From an uncultured Bacteroidales bacterium (GTDB taxonomy: Bacteria > Bacteroidota > Bacteroidia > Bacteroidales > UBA932): a stretch of DNA of 6,411 bases. The stretch covers positions 1 to 6,411 of the forward strand of contig CALADR010000163.1 in NCBI GenBank assembly GCA_937890845.1, given 5' to 3'. Of the stretch, positions 1 to 6,411 are shown piece by piece (the first letter of the stretch is position 1; each line of letters begins with the position of its first letter). The notes under the pieces were generated by a model that worked only from the letters and a program-made list of their open reading frames with translations, ran no database searches and was not told the origin of the DNA. A program made the position numbers and the translations under genes.

Positions 1-747
1 GAAAGCATAGTTTTCCATAGGAATGAGCATCTGCTGTCTGGAAAAGTCTATTCTCTGCAGCTGCAGTGTCGTATCCTTGTATTTTTTTGTATTGGTTTCC
101 TCATAGTTGGCACCGTCGTACATTGTAAATGTCAGATACGTCTTGTTTTTGGACATCTCCATCATGGCGGAATCAGCAAGTGTAAGGCTTACATTGCCTT
201 TGTTCGAAGAATGGTTGTAGACCATCACATCGTACATCATCTGCGTTTCCTCGTTTCTGTCATCTACCCTGAGTATGTATCCATCAATGCCATCGTAAAA
301 TGTGCCAGTCGGGATTTTTATTTCCTCCTTGGTCCTACCTATGTCACTCCTCAAAGTGAATATCTTGTTAAAGGCGACCGGGACAAGGTCATTGGCAATG
401 AAAAAGGCTCCGATACTGATGAAAACTGCAGTTACCAGCATCGGTGCCAATACTCTTTTAAGTGATATTCCAGCTGCCTTTATAGCGAGGAGCTCGTTGT
501 TTTCCCCGAAAGTACCGAGGGTCATCATTGAAGCGAGCAGAGTCGCCAAAGGAAGTGAGAGGGGGAGCAGTGTGGCGCATCCCCATCCCAAAAACTCCAG
601 AATAATCTTAAGACTCAGACCTTTTCCCACCAGCTCGTCAATATACAGCCAGAGGAATTGCATCATGAGGATGAATACGACTACCAGAAGGATCGCTACG
701 AACGGTCCTACGAATGAGCTGAGTATGAATCTGTCGAGTCTTTTCAT
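1..747 (-). CDS. LptF/LptG-family permease (YjgP/YjgQ), N-terminal part, cut by window start
   Basis: This is the first 249 codons of an inner-membrane permease of the LptB2FG exporter, which extracts lipopolysaccharide from the inner membrane and passes it to the Lpt bridge. Reading leftward from the ATG at 747, the frame is open to base 1. The protein starts MKRLDRFILSSFVGPF. It shows hydrophobic helices at about residues 10-36, 51-78 and 97-118, then a hydrophilic beta-rich stretch from about 125 that fits the start of the periplasmic jellyroll domain. Between helices 2 and 3 is the cytoplasmic segment FGENNELLAIKAAGIS (about 80-95), which matches the family's conserved coupling region facing the ATPase LptB. 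The last three helices lie outside the window, so LptF and LptG cannot be told apart. The start lies 2 bp after the alaS stop with no Shine-Dalgarno sequence, which suggests co-transcription and perhaps translational coupling. Confidence 0.92.
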   Translation of the reverse strand, partial: MKRLDRFILSSFVGPFVAILLVVVFILMMQFLWLYIDELVGKGLSLKIILEFLGWGCATLLPLSLPLATLLASMMTLGTFGENNELLAIKAAGISLKRVLAPMLVTAVFISIGAFFIANDLVPVAFNKIFTLRSDIGRTKEEIKIPTGTFYDGIDGYILRVDDRNEETQMMYDVMVYNHSSNKGNVSLTLADSAMMEMSKNKTYLTFTMYDGANYEETNTKKYKDTTLQLQRIDFSRQQMLIPMENYAF

Positions 748-749
748 TA

Positions 750-3368
750 TTACTTGGAGGCAAGGGTCACAAGGGTTTCCAATGCCTCATTGAGGCCTGC
801 TGCATTCTTTCCGCCAGCAGTGGCAAGTCCTGGCTGTCCGCCTCCGCCTCCCTGTATTGATTTTGCCGCTTCTCTGATATCCTTTGAAGCATTGTGGCCT
901 GCATCAACCAGATCCTGGGAATACATAAGCAGAAGTTGCGGCTTGCCTTCATATTCGATAGCACCTATTACTGCCATGTTCTCCACTTCTTTCTGAAGCT
1001 TGAATGCTGCATTCTTGAGTAGTACTGGGTCAGTACCTCCTGTAACCGTGACTATATTCACATTGCCTACTTTTCTGCTCTTTTCAAGCAGAGCCTTTTT
1101 GAATGTCTCAGCCTTTTCTTTGAGGACATCAGCCATTTTTTTCTTGAAGTCGGCGTTTTCCTCTATCATCTTTCTGATAGCTTCTGCGAGGTCCGGTACA
1201 TTGTTGAACATCGCTTTGGCTATTCTGAGAGTGTTTTCCATTCCGTCCACTACAGCTTCTGCCGCTTCTCCTGTAGTGGCTTCTATCCTGCGTACCCCGG
1301 CAGCGATTGCAGATTCTGTAACTATCTTGAAGAATCCTATCTGTCCGGTGGCTGCAGCATGTGTTCCTCCGCAAAGCTCAACAGAATCACCGAATTTCAC
1401 TATGCGGACCTTGTCTCCGTACTTTTCACCGAAGAGAGCCATCGCACCCATTTCCTGGGCCTGTTCCATTGTCGCGCTGCGGTTTTCCTCAAGAGGACTG
1501 TTTGACCTTATCAGGGCATTTACCCTTTTCTCGACCAAATCTATCTGTTCGTCTGTAAGCTTTTCAAAATGCGAGAAGTCAAATCTGAAGTACCCGTCAG
1601 TCACAAAAGAGCCCTTTTGCTCTACGTGTGCTCCGAGAATTTCCCTCAATGCTTTGTGCAGCAAGTGTGTAGCTGTATGGTTGTTGGCTATTTTAGTTCT
1701 TCTTTCCGCATCTACGTGCAGGGTGAAACTTTCGCTGCAGTCGGAAGGAATCCTTTCAGCGATATGGATTGTCAGATTGTTTTCCTTGATGGTGTTGACA
1801 ATGTTTATTTTTTCACCGCTTTCAGATATTATATACCCGGTATCTCCGACCTGTCCTCCCATTTCTCCGTAGAAAGGAGTCCTGTCGAATACAAGCTGGT
1901 ACATAGTTTTGTTCTTGGCCTTTACTGTGCGGTGTCTTGTAAGGAGAACACCTTCTATCTCAGTAAAATCGTATCCGGCAAACTCAATGCTGTCGCAATG
2001 GTGGAATTCCACCCAGTCTCCCGATTCTATGGCAGTAGCATTCCTTGCTCTATCCTTCTGCTTTTTAAGTTCTTCTTCAAATCCCTTAAGGTCAATGCTA
2101 TATCCTTTTTCTGATGCGATAAGTTCGCTCAGGTCAATAGGGAAGCCGAATGTGTCATATAATACAAAGGCATCTTCTCCTTTAATGACTTTTGTGTCTG
2201 TACACTTTTCCATGAGGTTTTCAATGAGTCTGATACCTCTGTCCAAAGTGCGGAGAAATGCCATTTCTTCTTCCCTGATGACTTTCTCGATAAGCTCCTG
2301 CTGTTTTACGATTTCAGGGTAGAAATCTCCCATATCACTGACAAGCTGGCTTACAAGTCTGCATAGGAACGGTTCGTTGAAGCCTAGGAATGTGTATCCG
2401 TAACGGACTGCGCGGCGCAGTATTCTGCGGATTACATATCCTGCCTTGACATTTGAAGGCAACTGTCCGTCGGCAATAGAGAAACTGATGGCACGGATAT
2501 GGTCAGCTATTACCCTCATTGCGACTTCTGTGTTTTCCGACTCGTGATATTTGTGTCCGGAAAGTTCTTCTACCTTTGAAATCATGCCGGTAAATACATC
2601 CGTGTCGTAGTTGCTCTGTTTCCCCTGAAGTGTCATGCAAAGTCTTTCGAACCCCATACCAGTATCTACATTCTTGTGCGGCAGAGCTTCCAGTTCTCCG
2701 TTGGCCTTTCTGTTGAACTGCATGAACACAAGATTCCAGATCTCTATTACAAGGTGGTGGCTCTTGTTAACAAGGTCACGTCCTGGAACGGCAGCCCTTT
2801 CTTCGTCGCTTCTCAGATCGACGTGTATCTCGCTGCATGGCCCGCAAGGACCTGTATCACCCATTTCCCAGAAATTGTCATGTTTGTTTCCAAGGAGAAT
2901 CCTTTCGGCCGGAAGATACTTCTTCCACTCTTCCATAGCCTCTGAATCCAACTCGGTTCCGTCAGTTGCATCTCCTTCGAAAACAGTTGCATACAGTCTT
3001 TCCTTATCTATTTTGTAGACCTCAGTCAGAAGTTCCCATGCCCATGAAATGGCTTCTTTCTTGAAGTAGTCACCGAAACTCCAGTTTCCCAGCATTTCAA
3101 ACATCGTATGATGATATGAATCGTGTCCCACCTCTTCAAGGTCGTTGTGTTTTCCGCTCACTCTCAGACATTTCTGGCTATCTGTGGCTCTTTTGTATTT
3201 TGGAGTGCTGTTTCCCAGGAACCAGTCTTTGAACTGGTTCATTCCAGCATTTGTAAACATCAATGTAGGGTCATTCTTGACTACCATCGGTGCCGAAGGT
3301 ACTATACTGTGCTCCTTCGATGCGAAAAAGTCAAGAAAAGCTTTTCTTATTTCTTTGGAAGTCATCAT
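750..3368 (-). CDS. alaS: Alanyl-tRNA synthetase
   Basis: This cytosolic class II synthetase charges tRNA-Ala with alanine. At 872 aa it has the normal bacterial full length. The catalytic core comes first: CLRVSGKHNDLEEVGHD (67-83) and the motif-2 region HHTMFEMLGNWSFGDYFK (86-103), then EMGDTGPCGPCSEIH (168-182), then the motif-3 region RVIADHIRAISFSIADG (285-301) and GYVIRRILRRA (310-320). N306 and D405 sit where the E. coli residues that read the G3:U70 pair (Asn303, Asp400) are expected. The editing domain keeps all zinc ligands: HTATH (H564, H568) and CGGTH (C666, H670), so mischarged tRNA should be cleared. The C-terminal DHHA1-type domain ends in the glycine-rich GGGGGQPGLATAGG (840-853). 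The start is either of two adjacent ATGs (3368 or 3365), and the sequence does not decide between them. A Bacteroidota-type promoter lies just upstream, and an Lpt permease gene follows after 2 bp. Confidence 0.99.
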   Translation of the reverse strand: MMTSKEIRKAFLDFFASKEHSIVPSAPMVVKNDPTLMFTNAGMNQFKDWFLGNSTPKYKRATDSQKCLRVSGKHNDLEEVGHDSYHHTMFEMLGNWSFGDYFKKEAISWAWELLTEVYKIDKERLYATVFEGDATDGTELDSEAMEEWKKYLPAERILLGNKHDNFWEMGDTGPCGPCSEIHVDLRSDEERAAVPGRDLVNKSHHLVIEIWNLVFMQFNRKANGELEALPHKNVDTGMGFERLCMTLQGKQSNYDTDVFTGMISKVEELSGHKYHESENTEVAMRVIADHIRAISFSIADGQLPSNVKAGYVIRRILRRAVRYGYTFLGFNEPFLCRLVSQLVSDMGDFYPEIVKQQELIEKVIREEEMAFLRTLDRGIRLIENLMEKCTDTKVIKGEDAFVLYDTFGFPIDLSELIASEKGYSIDLKGFEEELKKQKDRARNATAIESGDWVEFHHCDSIEFAGYDFTEIEGVLLTRHRTVKAKNKTMYQLVFDRTPFYGEMGGQVGDTGYIISESGEKINIVNTIKENNLTIHIAERIPSDCSESFTLHVDAERRTKIANNHTATHLLHKALREILGAHVEQKGSFVTDGYFRFDFSHFEKLTDEQIDLVEKRVNALIRSNSPLEENRSATMEQAQEMGAMALFGEKYGDKVRIVKFGDSVELCGGTHAAATGQIGFFKIVTESAIAAGVRRIEATTGEAAEAVVDGMENTLRIAKAMFNNVPDLAEAIRKMIEENADFKKKMADVLKEKAETFKKALLEKSRKVGNVNIVTVTGGTDPVLLKNAAFKLQKEVENMAVIGAIEYEGKPQLLLMYSQDLVDAGHNASKDIREAAKSIQGGGGGQPGLATAGGKNAAGLNEALETLVTLASK

Positions 3369-3399
3369 AAAACTATTTAATACTTTTTTATTCGGCTTG

Positions 3400-3407
3400 C
3401 AAAATTA
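3400..3407 (-). promoter_or_regulatory. Putative -7 element of the alaS promoter (TAATTTTG)
   Basis: On the minus strand this reads TAATTTTG, an exact match to the Bacteroidota -7 consensus TAnnTTTG. It would start transcription around 3390-3395, leaving an AT-rich alaS leader of roughly 25 nt with no Shine-Dalgarno sequence, which is common in this phylum. No clear -33 TTTG is visible at the expected distance. The DNA is AT-rich, so a chance match is possible. Confidence 0.5.
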
Positions 3408-3429
3408 ATAACAATTTCCGAAAAAATCG

Positions 3430-3437
3430 TATATTTG
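3430..3437 (+). promoter_or_regulatory. Putative -7 element for the M23 operon (TATATTTG)
   Basis: TATATTTG is an exact TAnnTTTG match and ends only 4 bp before the ATG at 3442. If it is used, transcription would begin at or within a few bases of the start codon, giving a leaderless or nearly leaderless mRNA. A good -33 element is not apparent: the expected place, around 3405-3410, is TTAATA. It faces away from the alaS promoter, and the two elements are 22 bp apart. Confidence 0.5.
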
Positions 3438-3441
3438 CGCG

Positions 3442-4434
3442 ATGTCCAAATTTAAAAGGTATATTTTCAATACGGATACACTCTCGTATGAGGTTAATGA
3501 GATATCCGCGAAAGTTCGTTTTCTGAAGAGTCTGGGACTCTTTTTGGCGAGCGTTGCTGCAGCGTGCCTTTATGTGTGGATATATACTTCTGTGCTTGGA
3601 TACAAGTTGCCAAAGACGGTAATGCTGGAAAAGATAAATGCCAGATGGTCAGCTAAAATGGATATAATGAACAGTCAGTTGGATCATTATGACAATATAC
3701 TGGCCATGCTTCAGGTTCGCGATGATGATGTTTATAGATCCGTATTCGGAATGAACGAAATATCTGAGACTGTGAGAAATGCTGGTTTTGGAGGCGTGGA
3801 CCGGTACTCTTGGCTTGATGCGGCGCATGACGGAGGAGTCCTTAAAGAGACAGTGATGCGTCTTGATGTACTGACCAAGAAGACTTATGTGCAGAGCAAA
3901 TCTTTTGACGAGGTGCTTGCCCTTTCCAAACGGGCGGGTGATATGGCTTCCTGTATCCCATCAATCCCTCCTGTAAATCCGATGCCTGGCTCGTATCGCA
4001 TATCAAGTACATTCGGACGCAGGACAGATCCTGTTACAGGGCGTTCGGCCAGACATGAAGGGGTCGATTTTGCCTGTGATATCGGGAATCCTATTTATTC
4101 TACGGCCGACGGTATTGTTGAAAGTGTCAAGTCCGAGTATTTCGGCTATGGCAAGAATGTGATAATCAATCACGGTTTCGGATATAAGACCAGGTATGCA
4201 CATATGGATGAAATCTCAGTCAGTGTAGGAGAAAAGGTCGTGAGGGGCAAATATATAGGAACGGCCGGCAATACAGGAAAGTCAACAGGTCCGCATCTGC
4301 ATTATGAAGTCCTTTACAGGAATGTCCATGTGAATCCGTACAACTATTATGATCTGGCAATGACTCCTGATGATTATGTTTCACTGATTGAGCCAGTTAA
4401 CTCTGGAAACGGAACAGAATCTGATTTCAAATGA
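3442..4434 (+). CDS. Membrane-anchored M23 (LytM-type) metallopeptidase, first copy
   Basis: This 330-aa protein is a predicted zinc endopeptidase that cuts peptide cross-links of peptidoglycan in the periplasm. It has a short basic cytosolic N-terminus, one membrane segment (about 28-50), a charged, possibly coiled-coil stretch (about 58-92), a linker with VRNAGFGGVDRYSW (111-124), and a C-terminal LytM domain (about 185-305). The active site is complete: zinc ligands H205 and D209 in RHEGVDF, H254 in RYAHM, and H285 and H287 in GPHLHYEV. The domain opens with a canonical STFGRRTDPVTG. I recall single-copy Bacteroides proteins with the same layout, and their N-termini support the start at 3442. 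There is no Shine-Dalgarno sequence, and a TAnnTTTG promoter element nearly abuts the ATG. It heads a likely operon, 16 bp before a paralogue. Because the membrane segment is not followed by a signal peptidase site, it is probably a signal anchor. The exact bond cleaved is not known from sequence. Confidence 0.93.
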   Translation: MSKFKRYIFNTDTLSYEVNEISAKVRFLKSLGLFLASVAAACLYVWIYTSVLGYKLPKTVMLEKINARWSAKMDIMNSQLDHYDNILAMLQVRDDDVYRSVFGMNEISETVRNAGFGGVDRYSWLDAAHDGGVLKETVMRLDVLTKKTYVQSKSFDEVLALSKRAGDMASCIPSIPPVNPMPGSYRISSTFGRRTDPVTGRSARHEGVDFACDIGNPIYSTADGIVESVKSEYFGYGKNVIINHGFGYKTRYAHMDEISVSVGEKVVRGKYIGTAGNTGKSTGPHLHYEVLYRNVHVNPYNYYDLAMTPDDYVSLIEPVNSGNGTESDFK

Positions 4435-4437
4435 TTC

Positions 4438-4442
4438 GGGAG
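4438..4442 (+). promoter_or_regulatory. Ribosome binding site deciding the start of the second M23 gene
   Basis: GGGAG lies 8 bp before the ATG at 4451. The alternative in-frame ATG at 4388 lies inside the upstream gene and would add 21 residues that have no counterpart in the first M23 protein. The site therefore favours the 4451 start. Confidence 0.6.
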
Positions 4443-4450
4443 ACTTCTGT

Positions 4451-5401
4451 ATGAACAACAAATATGTCTATGACAAGGATGACTTTAGATTCCGTGCACA
4501 GAAACGTTCGGCGCGCAGAGTTGTCCTGCGAGTGCTTAAATATTTCATAGCCAGTATTTCGCTGGCTGTCATCTATTATGCAATTTTTGCTTTCTTCTTC
4601 AGTACTGACAAGGAAAGGGAGCTCCGTTCTGAAAACAGGATGTATTCCAGGCTGTATCCGGAGCTGGAGCAGAAACAGAATCTTCTGGCTGATGTGGTAT
4701 CCGGTCTGGAGGTTAAGGACAATATAATATACAATGATCTTTTCCAGACAGATGTAGTGTCCTTTGACAATCGTGTAACAACGGATTTCCTGGCTGACAA
4801 TGATTCAATAGGAGTGCTTGATATTATAAGATATTCAGAAAAAAGGTTTTCAGGACTTACCGGAATTGCAGAGAGAGTGGACGATGAATTTTCCAGAATA
4901 TTCAGTCTGATGTCATCTGATTCACTTGTGCTTCCGCCTTTGGCTTCTCCTGTAGCCGGTTTTTCTGTAAATTCGGTTGGAGCTTCTACCGGCGACAGGA
5001 TAAACCCTTTCTATAAGGTAAAAGTAATGCATGAAGGTCTTGATATAGTAGTGCCTGCAGGTACTCCGGTCGTGGCTTCGGCTGACGGTGTCGTCTTGTC
5101 TGTCGTGCGCTCCAAGAAAGGCCTTGGCAATGTTGTCGAAATCAGCCATGGTGGAGGATATTTTCAAAGATATGCCCATCTTTCCGCCATTAAAGTACTT
5201 AGAGGCAGAAAAGTATCAAAGGGCACAATGCTTGGCAAAGTAGGTATTTCAGGAAATGCATTTGTTCCGCATCTTCATTATGAAGTGAGAAGGGATTCTA
5301 CTCTTCTTGATCCTGTCAATTGTTTTTTCGCCTCGGTTTCGCCAGAGGAGTACGGGGATATGTTACTTCTATCCGCGAGTGCAGGACAGTCAATGGATTA
5401 G
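4451..5401 (+). CDS. Membrane-anchored M23 (LytM-type) metallopeptidase, second copy
   Basis: This 316-aa paralogue of the gene just upstream has the same plan: basic cytosolic N-terminus (MNNKYVYDKDDFRFRAQKR), one membrane segment (about 28-50), a charged likely coiled-coil (about 53-85), a linker, and a C-terminal LytM domain (about 165-295). The catalytic set is intact: H194 and D198 in MHEGLD, H243 in RYAHL, and H274 and H276 in VPHLHYEV. It is more divergent than the first copy. The usual FGxRxxP opening is replaced by GASTGDRINPFYK, and the loop before the HLH motif reads GISGNAFV rather than GNTGKSTG. Even the region after the membrane segment aligns (EVKDNIIYNDLF against QVRDDDVYRSVF), so the pair arose by whole-gene duplication. 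The start was set at 4451 rather than 4388 because of the ribosome site and the paralogue's N-terminus. Predicted role: periplasmic peptidoglycan cleavage. A changed substrate or a regulatory role is possible. Confidence 0.9.
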   Translation: MNNKYVYDKDDFRFRAQKRSARRVVLRVLKYFIASISLAVIYYAIFAFFFSTDKERELRSENRMYSRLYPELEQKQNLLADVVSGLEVKDNIIYNDLFQTDVVSFDNRVTTDFLADNDSIGVLDIIRYSEKRFSGLTGIAERVDDEFSRIFSLMSSDSLVLPPLASPVAGFSVNSVGASTGDRINPFYKVKVMHEGLDIVVPAGTPVVASADGVVLSVVRSKKGLGNVVEISHGGGYFQRYAHLSAIKVLRGRKVSKGTMLGKVGISGNAFVPHLHYEVRRDSTLLDPVNCFFASVSPEEYGDMLLLSASAGQSMD

Positions 5402-5428
5402 CGTCTTCTAAATTAAAGGTTATAGGAA

Positions 5429-5746
5429 ATGGAAAAGATATACTATAAAATAGGGGAAGTAGCTGATGCCTTGGGTGAAAGCGTTTCTTTGGTAAGATTC
5501 TGGTCAGACAGTTTTCCTAAATTTATAAAGCCTACGCGCAATGCAAAGGGGAACAGGCTGTTTTCGTCTTCAGACCTGGAAACTTTCAAGATGATTCATT
5601 TTCTGGTGAGGGAGTGTGGCCTCACTCTTGAGGGAGCGGCGAGGAGGATGAGCGAGGACAGGCGGCCTGTTGAGTCGAAAGTCAAGGCTCTGGAACTGCT
5701 TTCTTCCATAAGGGCGCAGCTGGATGATGTAAAGAAAATGTTGTAG
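5429..5746 (+). CDS. Short MerR-family DNA-binding protein
   Basis: This 105-aa predicted transcription regulator is almost entirely a MerR-type winged helix-turn-helix. The first helix-turn-helix is YYKIGEVADALGESVSLVRFW (5-25), followed by the wing KGNRLFSSSDLETF (40-53) and the second helical part LVRECGLTLEGAARRM (59-74). A short amphipathic tail (81-105) could pair as an antiparallel dimerisation helix. There is no C-terminal effector domain and no cysteine cluster for metal or redox sensing; the only cysteine is C63. It resembles the short MerR proteins common in Bacteroidota, whose targets are mostly unknown. AAAGG at 5415-5419, 9 bp before the ATG, is a reasonable ribosome site. It lies 27 bp after the M23 pair and 13 bp before the Nif3 gene, so it is probably co-transcribed with both. 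Control of its own operon is a guess. Confidence 0.9.
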   Translation: MEKIYYKIGEVADALGESVSLVRFWSDSFPKFIKPTRNAKGNRLFSSSDLETFKMIHFLVRECGLTLEGAARRMSEDRRPVESKVKALELLSSIRAQLDDVKKML

Positions 5747-5759
5747 AAAATTATCAGTT

Positions 5760-6411
5760 ATGATTAAGGTAAGGGATATAATAAAGGTAATAGAGGAATT
5801 TGCACCGCTTTCAGTTCAGGAAAAGTGGGACAATAGCGGATTATGCATAGGTTCACACGATTCTAATGTCTCATCGGTGCTCCTTGCGCTGGACTGTACT
5901 CCGGAATTGGTGGATGAGGCGGTAAGGGTAGGCGCAGATATGATAATTACACATCATCCGCTTATTTTTTCAGGACTTAAAAAGATTTCTCCTGATGATC
6001 TGGTAGGTTCAGCTGTAATAAAGGCTATATCTGCGGGTATTTCTGTTTATGCCGCCCATACTTCGGCTGATAAGGTAATGGCGGGAGTAAGCGGGGCAAT
6101 GGCGAGAAAACTGTCTCTTGAGAACATATCCATTCTGGATGAGGATGGTGATGGGACAGGACTCGGTGCAGTCGGTGATCTTGTGACGCCTATGACTTCA
6201 GAGGAGGCTGTCGGATTCGTCAAGAAAAAATTCGGTCTCAAGACAGTCAGGACTTCCAAGCCTCTGGATATTCCTATTTCCAGAATTGCCGTGTGCGGAG
6301 GTTCGGGTAGTTCGCTGATACCTAATGCAATCGCTTCAGGAGCACAGCTTTATCTTTGTGGAGACATATCTTATCATCATTTTTTCGCACCGGAAGGATT
6401 TATGCTGATGG
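5760..6411 (+). CDS. Nif3/DUF34 family metal-binding protein, cut by window end
   Basis: The first 217 codons are present and the frame runs off the end of the window. The family (Nif3, YbgI, YqfO; often annotated as GTP cyclohydrolase 1 type 2 homologue) forms toroidal hexamers with a di-metal site, and its cellular role is unsettled. Visible hallmarks are EKWDNSGL near the N-terminus (21-28), ITHHPLIF with metal ligands H65 and H66, AAHTSAD with H100 and D104, AVCGGSGSSLI (177-187) and CGDISYHHFF (200-209). The final His/Glu ligands expected further on are outside the window. HTSAD differs from the more usual HTNxD, but the ligand positions are kept. From about residue 120 the sequence goes straight to GLGAVGDLVTPM, leaving no room for the PII-like insert of longer homologues such as YqfO, so this is the compact form. 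There is no Shine-Dalgarno sequence. It is the fourth gene of the rightward cluster. Confidence 0.92.
   Translation, partial: MIKVRDIIKVIEEFAPLSVQEKWDNSGLCIGSHDSNVSSVLLALDCTPELVDEAVRVGADMIITHHPLIFSGLKKISPDDLVGSAVIKAISAGISVYAAHTSADKVMAGVSGAMARKLSLENISILDEDGDGTGLGAVGDLVTPMTSEEAVGFVKKKFGLKTVRTSKPLDIPISRIAVCGGSGSSLIPNAIASGAQLYLCGDISYHHFFAPEGFMLM

Noticed and set aside
55..66. Palindrome CTGCAGCTGCAG
   Set aside because: It falls inside the permease coding frame as an ordinary Leu-Gln-Leu-Gln stretch, and no other copy or context suggests a site.
302..793. 163-codon plus-strand open frame at the left end
   Set aside because: It is antisense to the Lpt permease and the end of alaS, whose minus-strand translation shows clear membrane helices and family motifs.
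1000..1872. Long open frame (290 codons) on the plus strand across alaS, plus several shorter ones nearby
   Set aside because: It lies wholly antisense to alaS, whose protein has every expected motif. The antisense translation is serine- and leucine-rich low-information sequence with no recognisable domain, typical of a mirror frame.
3369..3399. T-box or other tRNA-sensing leader for alaS
   Set aside because: The predicted leader is only about 25 nt and AT-rich, far too short for a T-box, which is also not typical of this phylum.
5402..5428. Possible terminator or promoter between the second M23 gene and the MerR gene
   Set aside because: The 27-bp gap has no hairpin with a T-run and no TAnnTTTG match. 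It looks like a plain intra-operon spacer.

Overview
The window looks like ordinary chromosomal DNA from a member of the Bacteroidota, most likely order Bacteroidales. Three things point there. The proteins have a Bacteroidales flavour (AlaRS, a LytM-type M23 peptidase with a short cytosolic N-terminus, a short MerR-like protein, a Nif3 protein). The promoters match the phylum's TAnnTTTG -7 consensus. Several genes have weak or no Shine-Dalgarno sequence. The genus cannot be fixed from sequence alone. Base composition looks moderate and even, and I see no insertion sequence, prophage, CRISPR array, tRNA or rRNA.

The layout is two divergent gene sets around a 73-bp intergenic region (3369-3441). 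Leftward on the minus strand are alaS (alanyl-tRNA synthetase, complete, 872 aa) and, 2 bp downstream, the N-terminal 249 residues of an LptF/LptG-family permease of the lipopolysaccharide export machine, cut off by the window start. Rightward on the plus strand are two tandem membrane-anchored M23 (LytM-type) metallopeptidases, a 105-aa MerR-type DNA-binding protein, and the first 217 codons of a Nif3/DUF34 metal-binding protein, cut off by the window end. Gaps between the rightward genes are 16, 27 and 13 bp, so they probably form one operon.

The intergenic region carries one TAnnTTTG element for each direction, about 22 bp apart. The two promoters would therefore compete for polymerase, and the rightward one lies so close to the first M23 start codon that its transcript may be leaderless.

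Functionally, the window joins translation (alaS) with envelope building on both sides: LPS transport on the left, peptidoglycan hydrolysis on the right. I see no clearly new biological system. The points most worth a second look are the M23 pair in which both copies keep a full active site, the start-codon-proximal promoter, the effector-less MerR protein within a cell-wall operon, and the compact Nif3 lacking the PII-like insert.
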